Assembly (NCBI RefSeq): GCF_015477775.1
Contig: NZ_JADLQO010000006.1
Span: forward strand, 248,001 to 312,000
Source of the DNA: Nocardia abscessus
GTDB lineage: Bacteria; Actinomycetota; Actinomycetes; Mycobacteriales; Mycobacteriaceae
Direction of reading: 5' to 3'
Length of the DNA stretch: 64,000 nt
Shown: piece by piece, positions 43,890-52,570 of the stretch
Position numbering within the stretch: position 1 is the stretch's first letter
Layout: every line of letters starts with the position of its first letter
Notes under the pieces: model-generated
Database searches by the model: none
Told to the model about the DNA's origin: nothing
The model's input: the letters and a program-made list of their open reading frames with translations, nothing else
Program-made: the position numbers and the translations under genes

Positions 43890-46220
43890 CTATTTGCAGA
43901 TCTCGTCGGCTGCGTTGACGTGTTCCAGATCCGAGGGCAGTTCGACCGGCTTCGAGTCCGTCGGGGTGCTCGTCACAACGTTGGTGATCTCGTCGCCGAC
44001 CGGGGTCGGGGTTTTCACGGTGACGCCGTTCGCCGAATCGGTTCCGATGACGACTTCGACGATGCCGCCGAGATCGTCGGCGGCCTCGATGGTCGCGCCG
44101 GGGATCGCCGTTGCCACGGTGGCGGCTTCGGCTTCCAGGCCCGCGGCGTAGCGCACCTTCGTCGTCGCGGATTTGCCGTTGGCGTAATTATCGGCGTTGT
44201 AGATCGTGAAGCCCTGGTTGCCGAGCTTGGTAGCGGCCGTGCGCGCCAGGCCTTCCAATCCGGAGCCGTTGGAGACCAGCAGCGAAACAGTGGAGGGATC
44301 CACCGCCGTGTACTTCGACGGCGTCGGTGCGGCGGGAGCGGGGGCGGGTGCGTCGTCATGGACGGACGGCTTCTCGCCCGGCAGCGGCTGGTCGTCGCGG
44401 ATCGCCTTGAAGATCGCCTTGATGTCGGATTCGCGGGGAATCTCGTTGCCGTAGGAGGTGGTGCCCGCGGTCGGGACGGTGAGGAAGGTGACCGTGCCCG
44501 CGTCGAGATTCTGCAGCGAGCGGCCCAGCCTCAGCAGGTCCTCGGGCCTGGTCTTTTCGTCGACCAAGGTGTGCTCGGTGAACTCTTTGATGAAACCGTT
44601 CAGTTTGCCCAGATCGAAGAGCACCTTGCTCGCCAGGGCACCGCGCAGCAGCGAAGCGAGGAAGCGCTGCTGTCGGTTGATGCGGTCGTAGTCGCTGCGC
44701 TCCTCACCGTGGACGTGCCTGGCCCGCACGTAGTTCAGAGCGGTCTCGCCGGTGATGCGCTGCTTGCCCGGCCGCTCGAGGATGGTGCCGAGTACATCGT
44801 CGACCAGCGGTTTGGTCGCGCAGACCTCGACGCCATCGATCTTGTCGACCATTGTCTCGAAGCCGGCGAAGTCGATGGCGATGAAGTGATTGATCGACGC
44901 GCCGGTCAGGCGCTGGATCGTGGAGACGAGGCACATCGGGCCGCCGAGGTTGTAGACGGCATTGAGCTTGTCGCCGATGGCGGAGGGGAACTTTTCCTTG
45001 GTGTAGGACTTGTTGCCGTCCCATCCGTTGCACTGCGGTCTGGTCACGTCCAGGTCGCGGGGGAAGGACATGATGACGACCCGACTCCGGTCCTTGGGGA
45101 GGTGCACGAGCATGGTGGTGTCCGCGCGGGACCCTTCGGCGTCGTCCAGAGTGCCCGCACCGAGCTTGCCGTTGGCGCCTGCGCGGGTGTCGGTGCCGAC
45201 GAGCAGATAGTTCTCGTCGCCGAGCTGGGCGTTGGAATCGATGACGTCTTCGGAGTTCTCGTCGAGCGCGGAGACCTGGGTGAAGTTGTTGGTGGTCGAC
45301 TGCATGTAGCTCCAGCCGCCGCCGGTGGTCAGCAGAACGAGGACGGCGCACACGGTCATCCCGGCCCGCCCTGTGGCTCGCAGCCGCTTGTTGCGGCGCT
45401 CCCGGGAGGCTTCCAGCCGGGTCTGCGCGGGGCTACCGACGGCCTTCGGCTTGGCGTCCTTGCCCTCCTTGGTCGGCCAGCCCACCCCCTTGCGCTTGGC
45501 GCGCGTCTGCTCTTCGAGCGGCGGAAGGACGTCGGTGACCTCTTCCGCCTGCTCCGGCTCCGGACGCGCTACCGGTGCGGCGGCCGACGGCCGCTCGGCG
45601 GTGCGGCGGCTCGCGGCGCGGGCGGCTGGTGTGGCGCCTGTGATGTCCTGGACCACCGGTGAGCTGCCGGTCTGGCGTAGCGGCGGGGCGTCGGGTGCGC
45701 GCCGGGGACCTGCCGCGGCGCCGCGGCCGTTGGCCGGCTCCGGGGCACGGTTTGCGGCCGGGTCGCCAGGGCGCCGGGGAGCTTCCTGCCGTGGCTCGGC
45801 GCGGTTGCCCCGTTGTGGTGGTTGGCCTGCCTGCGGCGGTCCCGGCTCCGGCCGGCGCGCCCGGTTCGGCGGGGCGCCCGCACCCGGCGGCACGGGCTCG
45901 GCACGGCGTCCTCTGCCCGGCGCGGCGGCGGGGTCGGGCGGGGCGGGTTCGCCGCGGCGTCCTCGGCCCGGCGCGGCGCCCGGATCCGGTGGCGGGGGAT
46001 CGGCGCGTCGGCTTCGCCGGCCGCTGCGTTCGTTGTCGACCCGCTGGACGAGATCCTGGACCGTCAGGGGCGCGGAACCCTGGTCGGGAGTGGCGTCGGT
46101 ATGGCGGGAACGGCGAGACGTGCGTGCGGCGTCTTCTTCGGGGTAGTCCTCCGCAGGATACCGCTCCCACGGGGCGCGACCTCCGGGCCGTGGCGTACGC
46201 CCGTGCCGATCGTCACCCAC
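43890..46220 (-). CDS. LytR-CpsA-Psr (LCP) family envelope protein
   Basis: This 776-residue protein joins a disordered Arg/Pro-rich cytosolic region (residues 1-280), one transmembrane helix (about 284-305), an LCP phosphotransferase domain (about 335-520, with NYLLVGTDTRAG and DRINRQQRFL motifs) and a C-terminal LytR_C domain (about 655-745). LCP proteins ligate arabinogalactan or other polymers to peptidoglycan. The GTG at 46220 is chosen over an upstream in-frame ATG because it is preceded by GAGG. Positional counterpart: Rv0822c. Confidence 0.85.
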   Translation of the reverse strand: MGDDRHGRTPRPGGRAPWERYPAEDYPEEDAARTSRRSRHTDATPDQGSAPLTVQDLVQRVDNERSGRRSRRADPPPPDPGAAPGRGRRGEPAPPDPAAAPGRGRRAEPVPPGAGAPPNRARRPEPGPPQAGQPPQRGNRAEPRQEAPRRPGDPAANRAPEPANGRGAAAGPRRAPDAPPLRQTGSSPVVQDITGATPAARAASRRTAERPSAAAPVARPEPEQAEEVTDVLPPLEEQTRAKRKGVGWPTKEGKDAKPKAVGSPAQTRLEASRERRNKRLRATGRAGMTVCAVLVLLTTGGGWSYMQSTTNNFTQVSALDENSEDVIDSNAQLGDENYLLVGTDTRAGANGKLGAGTLDDAEGSRADTTMLVHLPKDRSRVVIMSFPRDLDVTRPQCNGWDGNKSYTKEKFPSAIGDKLNAVYNLGGPMCLVSTIQRLTGASINHFIAIDFAGFETMVDKIDGVEVCATKPLVDDVLGTILERPGKQRITGETALNYVRARHVHGEERSDYDRINRQQRFLASLLRGALASKVLFDLGKLNGFIKEFTEHTLVDEKTRPEDLLRLGRSLQNLDAGTVTFLTVPTAGTTSYGNEIPRESDIKAIFKAIRDDQPLPGEKPSVHDDAPAPAPAAPTPSKYTAVDPSTVSLLVSNGSGLEGLARTAATKLGNQGFTIYNADNYANGKSATTKVRYAAGLEAEAATVATAIPGATIEAADDLGGIVEVVIGTDSANGVTVKTPTPVGDEITNVVTSTPTDSKPVELPSDLEHVNAADEICK

Positions 46221-46381
46221 CAACGAACCTCGCTTTTCGTCTTGCTTTCCGCCTCGGTCGAACCGGATCGGCGGCACCGATCCCGCAATGATAACGATTC
46301 CGCCACAGCAGGCCACCCCACGGCGAAATCGAACAGGTCACAGCAGTGTTCGGCGCTGTCGTTCGCTATACGGTTGCCCGA

Positions 46382-47524
46382 TCACCCGCCGCTGTGCATC
46401 ACATCGGCGGCCTGCGGCACCGCTGGATCGTCCGGGTCGTCGAGCCACCCGTGCGGCAGCGCGACCTTGCCCGGTGAGCCCTGGCGACCGCGCGGGCCCT
46501 CCGCGTCCTTCGGGAAGGGCGCGGTCGGATCGAGCTGTCCGACAAGGTCTTCCAGCTGAGCGAGGCTACCCACGGTGGCGAACGCGCGCCGCAGGTCCGC
46601 GCCCACCGGGAAGCCCATCAGATACCAGGCCATGTGCTTTCGCAGATCACGCATGGCCTTGTCCTCGCCGAGATGCTCGGCCAGCAACGCGCCGTGCCGG
46701 TACAGCACCGCGCCGACCCGGCCCAGATCGGGAGCGGCGGGCAGCGGCTCGCCGCGCAGGGCCGCCTGCAACTCGGCGAACAGCCACGGCCTGCCCAGGC
46801 AACCGCGACCGACGACGACGCCGTCGCAGCCGGTCTCGTCCATCATGCGGACCGCGTCGTCGGCGGAGAAGATGTCGCCGTTGCCGAGGACCGGGATCGA
46901 GGTGACGGTCTCCTTCAGCCGGGCGATCGCGGTCCAGTCGGCCTGGCCGGAGTAACGCTGCGCGGCCGTACGCGCGTGCAGCGCGACCGCACGGGCGCCC
47001 TCGGCTTCCGCGATGCGCCCCGCGTCCAGATAGGTGAGATGGTCGTCATCGATGCCGATGCGGAACTTCACGGTGACCGGCACGCCCGCAGGTTCCGCCG
47101 CGCTCACCATGGCGCGCACGATGCGCCGGAACAGCGTCCGCTTGTACGGCAGGGCGGCGCCGCCGCCGAGGCGGGTGACCTTGGGGACGGGGCAACCGAG
47201 ATTCAGGTCGATGTGGTCGGCCCAGCCCTCGCCGACGATGATCCGCACCGCTTCGCCGAGGGTGGCCGGGTCCACGCCGTAGAGCTGCATCGAGCGCGGA
47301 TGCTCGTCGGCGTCGAAGGCCATCATGTGCAGCGTCTTCTCGTTGCGCTCGACCACCGCGCGGGCGGTGATCATCTCGCAGACGTAGATCGAGGTCGGGC
47401 TGCCGAATTCCCGGCACAACTTGCGGAACGCCAGGTTCGTGATGCCCGCCATCGGCGCGAGCACGACCGGCGGATCGACCGGATACGGCCCGATCCGCAG
47501 CTCGGCCGTCGCCTCGGTAGTCAT
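46382..47524 (-). CDS. tRNA-dihydrouridine synthase (DusB-like)
   Basis: This 380-residue FMN protein reduces uridine to dihydrouridine in the D-loop of tRNA. It has APMAGITNLAFRKL near residue 24, HIDLNLGCPVPKV with the catalytic Cys, and VLGNGDIFSADDA. The start is ATG at 47524 (upstream codons at 47530-47593 are in frame but lack family sequence). Positional counterpart Rv0823c. Confidence 0.9.
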   Translation of the reverse strand: MTTEATAELRIGPYPVDPPVVLAPMAGITNLAFRKLCREFGSPTSIYVCEMITARAVVERNEKTLHMMAFDADEHPRSMQLYGVDPATLGEAVRIIVGEGWADHIDLNLGCPVPKVTRLGGGAALPYKRTLFRRIVRAMVSAAEPAGVPVTVKFRIGIDDDHLTYLDAGRIAEAEGARAVALHARTAAQRYSGQADWTAIARLKETVTSIPVLGNGDIFSADDAVRMMDETGCDGVVVGRGCLGRPWLFAELQAALRGEPLPAAPDLGRVGAVLYRHGALLAEHLGEDKAMRDLRKHMAWYLMGFPVGADLRRAFATVGSLAQLEDLVGQLDPTAPFPKDAEGPRGRQGSPGKVALPHGWLDDPDDPAVPQAADVMHSGG

Positions 47525-47632
47525 CGTCACGCCGACCAGTGTCTCATTTCCGCACGTGAGTCGGCCGGAGCGGGTCGTTCGCCCAGCAGGCATGTCGCCA
47601 TGTGGTCGCTACACCGATCCGTTCATACCGCG

Positions 47633-47660
47633 CCGCCGCCCGTGTTCCGGACGGCGGCGG
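47633..47660 (-). terminator. Terminator of desA
   Basis: CCGCCGCC and GGCGGCGG pair over a 12-nt loop, 20 nt past the desA stop on the minus strand. Confidence 0.5.
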
Positions 47661-47679
47661 TGCGCTGTAGCCGCAGCGG

Positions 47680-48651
47680 TCAGCCTACGGAGCTGCCCGC
47701 CATCTGGCGGTCGCGCTTGGCGGCTTCGCGAGCGAGCATCCGGTCGCGCTGATCCTCGAACTTGATGACGTCCTTGGCCAGCTTGTCCAGGAACAGGCCG
47801 AGCCGCTCGCGGACTGCTTCGCCACGGGCGGTGAAGTCGGTGCGCTCGAAGACGTTCCACTTCTTCAGCACCGGCTGGACGACCTCTTCCAGGTGCTGGC
47901 GCAGGTCGTAGATGCCGTGCTTGGCCATCAGCACGCCGTTGCGGCGGAAGTTGGGCATGCCCGCGCCGGGCATCTGGAAGTTCTCCAGGATCAGGGTGAT
48001 CGCCTCGATGGCCTGGTCGGGAGCCAGGTCGAGGGCGGCGCCGCACATATTGCGGTAGAAGATCATGTGCAGGTTCTCGTCGGCGGCGACGCGCTGAAGC
48101 ATGCGGTCGGCGATCGGGTCGTCACAGACCTTGCCGGTGTTGCGGTGGCTGACGCGCGTGGCGAGTTCCTGGAAGGTGACGTACGCGACGGAATGCAGGA
48201 ACCCGGCATCGGCTTCGGCAGGGGAGGCGAAGCCGTTGGTCATGTGGACCATGCGGGCCTCTTCGAGGGCGACCGGGTCGACGCCGCGGGTGACGACCAG
48301 GTAGTCGCGCATGACGATGCCGTGGCGGTTCTCCTCGGCGGTCCAGCGGCCCACCCAGGTCCCCCATGCGCCGTCCTGAGAGAAGTTCTCGGCGATTTCC
48401 CGGTGGTAGGAGGGGAGGTTGTCCTCGGTGAGCAGGTTCGTGATCATGGCCGCCTTCGCGACCTCATTGAGCCGAGACTGCTCCGGGTCCCAATCCACCC
48501 CGCCGAGTGCCGCGAAATTGCGGCCGTCGTCCCACGGGACGTAGTCGTGCGGATGCCATTCCTTTGCCATGGAGAGGTGCCGGTTGACGTTTTCTTCGGC
48601 AACCGGCTCCAACTCCGTCAGAAGCTCGAGTTGAGTCAGATCCCTTGCCAT
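47680..48651 (-). CDS. desA1: Acyl-ACP desaturase (DesA1-type)
   Basis: This 323-residue di-iron desaturase has the two metal-binding motifs EENRHG (in WTAEENRHGIVMRDY) and DENLH (in VAADENLHMIFYRNM), in the order of the soluble acyl-ACP desaturases. In mycobacteria DesA1 supplies unsaturated acyl chains for mycolic acids, so a similar envelope role is inferred. The ATG at 48651 is well set. Palindromes lie upstream. Confidence 0.92.
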   Translation of the reverse strand: MARDLTQLELLTELEPVAEENVNRHLSMAKEWHPHDYVPWDDGRNFAALGGVDWDPEQSRLNEVAKAAMITNLLTEDNLPSYHREIAENFSQDGAWGTWVGRWTAEENRHGIVMRDYLVVTRGVDPVALEEARMVHMTNGFASPAEADAGFLHSVAYVTFQELATRVSHRNTGKVCDDPIADRMLQRVAADENLHMIFYRNMCGAALDLAPDQAIEAITLILENFQMPGAGMPNFRRNGVLMAKHGIYDLRQHLEEVVQPVLKKWNVFERTDFTARGEAVRERLGLFLDKLAKDVIKFEDQRDRMLAREAAKRDRQMAGSSVG

Positions 48652-48726
48652 GTATGAACCCTTCAGTGTGTGCTTCCGGTCGTGCAGGTCATCCCAAGGT
48701 AGACCGATACTGATGCGGCCATACCT

Positions 48727-48758
48727 TACGGCACCGTAGGTGTGATGCGAAACGCATC
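48727..48758. promoter_or_regulatory. Two palindromes upstream of desA
   Basis: TACGG-CA-CCGTA at 48727-48738 and GATGCG-AAA-CGCATC at 48744-48758 lie about 75-107 bp upstream of the desA ATG. They are candidate binding sites for a lipid-responsive repressor (a MadR-type regulator is known for desA genes in mycobacteria); I cannot assign the regulator. Confidence 0.45.
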
Positions 48759-49380
48759 CGTTAGACGATCGATGCCCTGGTGATCCACCTCATACGACGC
48801 CTTCGCCGTTCGGTGATCTACCCGAGTGTATGGGTTCTACCCGTGGCGAGGGGACTATCGACGCGGGGTGCGAAGCGTTAGCAGAACGTGCTGGGCTGCA
48901 CAATCCCCGCTCGCGAGGCGGCATGCGGCGATCGACCGGCGCTGGAGCGTGTCGGAGCGCCGAGCTCGAGCCACGCTGACGGAGTTTCGTTCGGCGACTC
49001 GCCGATGTGACCTGGCGACGGTGGTTCGGGGTTCCGCTCGGACCGGGTCACGGGGAGAGTGCGACGGCATCGGGAGTCCGTTTTCGTCGCGCTCCCTCGA
49101 TCGACATCCGCCCCCGCGGGGCGTTTTGTGCCCTTCCTCACAATCCGACCGGTGTCCACTCTGGTGCTCGCCCATTCGGGCCTATGGCGCTGCCGTCGCG
49201 ACTCGGCCGGAATCCGTCGGCAAAGGCGCCGTGTCCCGGCTGGCGCACATCACGGCAGGCCTCTATATCCACCTTCGCTGAGCCCGAGCACAATGAAACG
49301 GAGCGCCGAACAGCTTGCCCGCCGACTGGCGGCACGTCCACGCCGGTATCGCCACGCTCGAGAACTCGGGGAAACAGAAC
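48759..49380. other. Intergenic region without a supported gene
   Basis: About 620 bases between the desA control region and tRNA-Lys. Open frames of 100-150 codons exist on both strands but show no family, no good start and no consistent codon pattern. I see nothing further. Confidence 0.4.
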
Positions 49381-49406
49381 GGGCGCCCGGAGTGACCCGG
49401 GCGCCC
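49381..49406 (-). terminator. Terminator of tRNA-Lys
   Basis: GGGCGCCCGG and CCGGGCGCCC form a 10-bp stem with a 6-nt loop. On the minus strand it is followed by GTTCTGTTTC and lies just after the tRNA. Confidence 0.7.
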
Positions 49407-49414
49407 GACGCGTG

Positions 49415-49487
49415 TGCCCCCAGTAGGGCTCGAACCTACGACCTGCGGATTAAAAGTCCGTAGCTCTACCAACTGAGCTATAGGGGC
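49415..49487 (-). tRNA. tRNA-Lys (anticodon TTT)
   Basis: A 73-nt cloverleaf on the minus strand: acceptor GCCCCTA with TGGGGGC, D arm GCTCAGTTGGTAGAGC, anticodon loop CTTTTAA giving TTT, and T arm GTAGGTTCGAGCCCTAC. The CCA is not encoded. A terminator follows. Confidence 0.95.
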
Positions 49488-49669
49488 GCGCGGAGGAACA
49501 GTGTAGTGCGAGCGGCGGCCGATGCCCCAATCGGGGGAGTTCGTGTCGGCGGGAGGGATGGATGGGTGGTGTCGGCGTGGCGGCCCGGGTGCGTCGCGTG
49601 GCGGCGCGGGGGAAGGTAACACGGTGCGCGCAGGGGTCGATGCAGGCGGTAAACATTTGGTACCCAGCT

Positions 49670-49699
49670 TTGTTCATTTCAGCCCGATCTGGATATCAT
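49670..49699 (+). promoter_or_regulatory. Promoter of a possible leaderless ORF
   Basis: TTGTTC (49670-49675), an 18-bp spacer and TATCAT (49694-49699) lie 6 nt before an ATG. The segment is AT-rich for this genome. Confidence 0.4.
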
Positions 49700-49705
49700 T
49701 CAAAC

Positions 49706-49834
49706 ATGTTGGCTGACAATGAGTTTGGATTTGCAGGGGGTGAACGGCCCGAGCCGGGGAAGGCTCGTGGGATGGGTTGGCGGGCGAGGCGTGAGCGGCG
49801 GCCGGATGTCCGGCCTGCCGATCGGCTCGGGTGA
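49706..49834 (+). CDS. Possible 42-aa leaderless short ORF
   Basis: ATG at 49706 starts 6 nt after TATCAT, the leaderless spacing, and the frame is 42 codons, beginning MLADNEFGFAGGERPEPG and ending in an Arg-rich tail. No family is recognised and no Shine-Dalgarno is present. It is a candidate small protein or leader peptide. Confidence 0.3.
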   Translation: MLADNEFGFAGGERPEPGKARGMGWRARRERRPDVRPADRLG

Positions 49835-50170
49835 ACGATGCTGGGCTGCTGGTGAATTCATACACTCGCGGGATGAGCCGGATGGGTTGCCAAAGATTTG
49901 CCGTAACAGAAAACGGAATCGGATGGCTACCTGACTCGTCAGTTTGCCGCGTGTCGGATCGGGATTCCGGGTACGGTGACGCCTTGGTGAATTCCGAAAG
50001 AATCGCCGACTCGGTCGGCGCCGCGGAATTCGGATTGTCGTTGCTGTATCCGAAGGGGTCGCGGTCGGTCCGGCCGGCCACGGCTCGGCGGAACTCGATG
50101 CCGCAGGAGGAGGCACGTTCGAGACGAAGAAATGCCCGGATGCGCACCCCCTGCGGCGCACCCGGGCAGG
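49835..50170. other. Intergenic region with a terminator-like hairpin
   Basis: No convincing gene. TGCCCGG-A-TGCGC with GCGCA-C-CCGGGCA (50133-50168) forms a strong hairpin that, on the minus strand, is followed by TTTCTTCG, so it could terminate a transcript coming from the AT-rich segment at 50170-50260. Confidence 0.4.
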
Positions 50171-50178
50171 CAAACTAT

Positions 50179-50250
50179 ACCAGCTGGTGTGTTTCAGGTT
50201 TTTCCCGAGTTTTCGTACCGAAGGTTTGAAATCGCTCGAAAACCGGGTTT
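50179..50250. promoter_or_regulatory. Three autoregulator-receptor-like operator sites upstream of the TetR gene
   Basis: The AT-rich segment holds ACCAGCTGGT (50179-50188), ACC-GAA-GGT (50217-50225) and AAACC-G-GGTTT (50240-50250). Their ACC...GGT core resembles the ARE boxes bound by gamma-butyrolactone receptor proteins such as ScbR and ArpA, whose genes are often autoregulated. Confidence 0.45.
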
Positions 50251-50343
50251 GAAGTATTGATAAAACTAATGAATTCGCGCCGAGGGTCCGTTCCTTTGGG
50301 GGTGGCTGATTGGCGGCGAGTAGGCTTCGGAGGCGTTTCGAGC

Positions 50344-51009
50344 ATGGCACGGCAGCAAGAGCGGGCCCGCCGGACACGGGCGGCGATTATCAGGTCCGCC
50401 GCCGTTGAGTTCGGGAAGAGCGGCTATGCCGCTGCATCGCTCAACCGCATACTGGAAGGGTCGCGTGCCACCAAGGGCGCCATGTACTTCCATTTCGACT
50501 CGAAGGAAGACCTGGCACGCGCGGTGCTGGAGACCGCGGTGGAGCGCTACCGCGCCTCCGCCGAGCGCTGGCTGGCCCGAACGGATCTCAGCCCGCTGGA
50601 CATCCTGCACGGCGTGGTCGACGAGATCGCGCTACGGCTGGAGCACGACATCATCGTGCAGGCCGAGTACCGCCTGATCATCGAACCGGACTTCTACCGT
50701 GACGTGCAGGCGGGTGGCGGCCGCATCCTGGGCCGCACCACCAGGGTGCTCACCGTCCGCGCCATCGACCACGGGCAGCTGCGCGCGAACGCGGACCCCG
50801 ACCGGTTCACGCGCACGCTCGCCGCCGCGCTGGCCGGTCAGCGGTACATGGTGGACCTGCTCGGCGGCCAGGTCGATCTGCGGGCGCGGTTCGAGGAGGC
50901 GCTCGAGGTCGTGGTCGAGGCGATGGCCACCGGGGAATGGCTGGAGAAGTTCCGCAGCGACGGCTGGCGCGCGCAGGCTCGTTTGGAGGAGCTCGGTTTG
51001 AGCCTCTGA
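50344..51009 (+). CDS. TetR-family regulator, gamma-butyrolactone receptor-like (ScbR/ArpA type)
   Basis: A 221-residue TetR protein with the helix-turn-helix RTRAAIIRSAAVEFGKSGYAAASL through ATKGAMYFHFDSKEDLARAV, which closely follows the ScbR/ArpA pattern. The start is ATG at 50344; an in-frame ATG at 50257 adds sequence unlike the family. No afsA-type butyrolactone synthase is nearby, so the ligand may be made elsewhere or be different. ARE-like sites upstream suggest self-repression. Confidence 0.7.
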   Translation: MARQQERARRTRAAIIRSAAVEFGKSGYAAASLNRILEGSRATKGAMYFHFDSKEDLARAVLETAVERYRASAERWLARTDLSPLDILHGVVDEIALRLEHDIIVQAEYRLIIEPDFYRDVQAGGGRILGRTTRVLTVRAIDHGQLRANADPDRFTRTLAAALAGQRYMVDLLGGQVDLRARFEEALEVVVEAMATGEWLEKFRSDGWRAQARLEELGLSL

Positions 51010-51103
51010 CCAGCCGGTTTGGGATTCGAGTCCGGTCTGTCATAAGCTATCCCAGCTCCCAACGGACAGCCGTTGAAAGCCGGTCCGGAGAAATCCGGGA
51101 CGA

Positions 51104-51176
51104 GCCCCCTTCGTCTAGCGGCCTAGGACGCCGCCCTTTCAAGGCGGTAGCGCGGGTTCGAATCCCGTAGGGGGTA
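51104..51176 (+). tRNA. tRNA-Glu (anticodon TTC)
   Basis: Acceptor GCCCCCT pairs with AGGGGGT, with one G-T pair. The anticodon loop CTTTCAA gives TTC. T arm CGGGTTCGAATCCCG. First gene of a three-tRNA cluster on the plus strand. Confidence 0.95.
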
Positions 51177-51205
51177 CGATCTTCGGATCGTTGGTAGCAG
51201 AGCAT

Positions 51206-51279
51206 GGCCCTGTGGCGCAGTTGGTTAGCGCGCCGCCCTGTCACGGCGGAGGTCGCGGGTTCGAGTCCCGTCAGGGTCG
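51206..51279 (+). tRNA. tRNA-Asp (anticodon GTC)
   Basis: Acceptor GGCCCTG pairs with CAGGGTC. Anticodon loop CTGTCAC gives GTC. T arm CGGGTTCGAGTCCCG. A hairpin follows at 51288-51305. Confidence 0.95.
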
Positions 51280-51287
51280 CAAGTAAG

Positions 51288-51308
51288 CGCCGGAGATATC
51301 CGGCGTTT
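51288..51308 (+). terminator. Hairpin after tRNA-Asp
   Basis: CGCCGGA-GATA-TCCGGCG followed by TTT between tRNA-Asp and tRNA-Phe. It may terminate or mark a processing site in the tRNA transcript. Confidence 0.45.
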
Positions 51309-51337
51309 CGCGTATGGCATTCACTTCGGGTGCCTGC

Positions 51338-51411
51338 GGCCAGGTAGCTCAGTTGGTACGAGCGTCCGCCTGAAAAGCGGAAGGTCGCCGGTTCGATCCC
51401 GGCCCTGGCCA
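51338..51411 (+). tRNA. tRNA-Phe (anticodon GAA)
   Basis: Acceptor GGCCAGG pairs with CCTGGCC. Anticodon loop CTGAAAA gives GAA. T arm GCCGGTTCGATCCCGGC. Confidence 0.95.
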
Positions 51412-51424
51412 CTCCACTCATAGA

Positions 51425-51453
51425 CGGCCCATGCTCACGCAGAGCGTGGGCCG
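51425..51453 (+). terminator. Terminator of the tRNA cluster
   Basis: CGGCCCATGCTC and GAGCGTGGGCCG form a 12-bp stem with one G-T pair, followed by TTTCTCGTTTCG. Confidence 0.7.
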
Positions 51454-51624
51454 TTTCTCGTTTCGTCATGTTTTGGGGTGTTACCCCACGCCCCGCCCGG
51501 CGGGCCGCGCCCTGGGATCGTGGCCGCGGTCGGCGGGTGGATGTGGCGAATCCCATAGTCGTGCAGAGTGGTTCGCGACTGGGTGCGCGGCCGGTTCGCG
51601 GGCCGCGGGTAGGCTGACGCGGCC

Positions 51625-52302
51625 ATGTCGACCCTTCTCCTCGCGCTCGCGGGGTTCGCCTTCCTCGACTCGCTCGACCTGCTGCTGATCGGCGTCACCA
51701 CGGCTGTGGTCTACGACAGCAGGTTGAGCCGCCGCTCGCCGCTGGTGGGTGGTCTGAGCCTGCTGGCGGGCGTCTTCGCCGTCACCACCGCCTTCGGAAT
51801 CTGCACGATCCTGGGGATCGGTTTCGTGACCGAACTGATCGACTTCCGGATCACTCCGGCGGTGCGGTACTGGGGCGAACTGGCCGCCGGGGTGGTGCTG
51901 ATCGCTCTCGCGAGCATTCGGATGACCGGAACTGCGGCCCCGCGGCGCGCGCCCACATTGCGCCGCCGACCATGGATGCTCGCAGGCATCGGCGTGGCGA
52001 TCGGTATCGCTCAGGCGCCGACGGCGGTCCCGTATCTCGCCGGACTCGCGATGATCTCCGCGCGAAATCCGCTACCGACGTTCTGGCCGCTGATCGTGGT
52101 CGCCTATTGCGCGCTCGCATTGCTGCCGCCGTTGGTGATACTCGCCCTCGCGATGCGGCGCACGACCGGCGCGCGACGGATGTATCGAAACATTGTTCGC
52201 ATTATCACCACACACGGCCCGACTTCGGTCCGCATACTCTTTGCGATCTTCGGCGCGGCTCTCCTATGCGACGCGCTCGTTCATTACCGCAGCCTTTGGT
52301 AG
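51625..52302 (+). CDS. GAP/Sap-like membrane protein (sulfolipid-1-addressing protein family)
   Basis: A 225-residue protein with about six membrane helices, starting MSTLLLALAGFAFLDSLDLLLIG. The layout, with a small N-terminal helix and the FLDSLDLLLIG motif, fits the GAP family, in which mycobacterial Sap transports glycolipids. LysE-type export is an alternative. The substrate cannot be told. Confidence 0.65.
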   Translation: MSTLLLALAGFAFLDSLDLLLIGVTTAVVYDSRLSRRSPLVGGLSLLAGVFAVTTAFGICTILGIGFVTELIDFRITPAVRYWGELAAGVVLIALASIRMTGTAAPRRAPTLRRRPWMLAGIGVAIGIAQAPTAVPYLAGLAMISARNPLPTFWPLIVVAYCALALLPPLVILALAMRRTTGARRMYRNIVRIITTHGPTSVRILFAIFGAALLCDALVHYRSLW

Positions 52303-52387
52303 GCCGCGGTGAATTGCGTTCGCCGGAGCGCCGCATCGGCGCTGGGAAAGAGGGTTGAACGGCGGTGTTCGGTGGGATGCTGGAGGT

Positions 52388-52570
52388 ATGGCTGAGCGCT
52401 GGTATTACTGCTTGAAGCACAATCGGGCCGAGCAAGGGCGGCAGTGCTGGTTCCGCGACCGGATGGGACCGTACCCGGACAAGGCGACGGCGGAGCGGGC
52501 GCTCGAGATCGCACATGCGCGCAACGAGCGGGAAGATGCCCGTGACCGAGCCTGGCGGGACGGGGACTGA
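52388..52570 (+). CDS. Conserved small protein (about 60 aa)
   Basis: A 60-residue protein, MAERWYYCLKHNRAEQG onward, containing GPYPDKATAERALE, a pattern seen in short actinobacterial proteins of unknown function sometimes described as SPOR-like. The ATG at 52388 is directly behind GGAGGT, so the spacing is tight. The function is unknown. Confidence 0.6.
   Translation: MAERWYYCLKHNRAEQGRQCWFRDRMGPYPDKATAERALEIAHARNEREDARDRAWRDGD

Noticed and set aside
46285..46300. A possible Zur or Fur-like site (AATGATAACGATT) upstream of the LCP gene
   Set aside because: Only one half resembles the known sites and the second half is missing. It may be just the -10 region of the LCP promoter.
48826..49281. 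A 151-codon plus-strand frame upstream of tRNA-Lys
   Set aside because: No family, no good start and a skewed composition; an opposite frame of similar length also exists.
49674..50147. A 157-codon minus-strand frame between tRNA-Lys and the TetR gene
   Set aside because: It crosses a terminator-like hairpin and AT-rich promoter DNA and lacks any recognisable domain.
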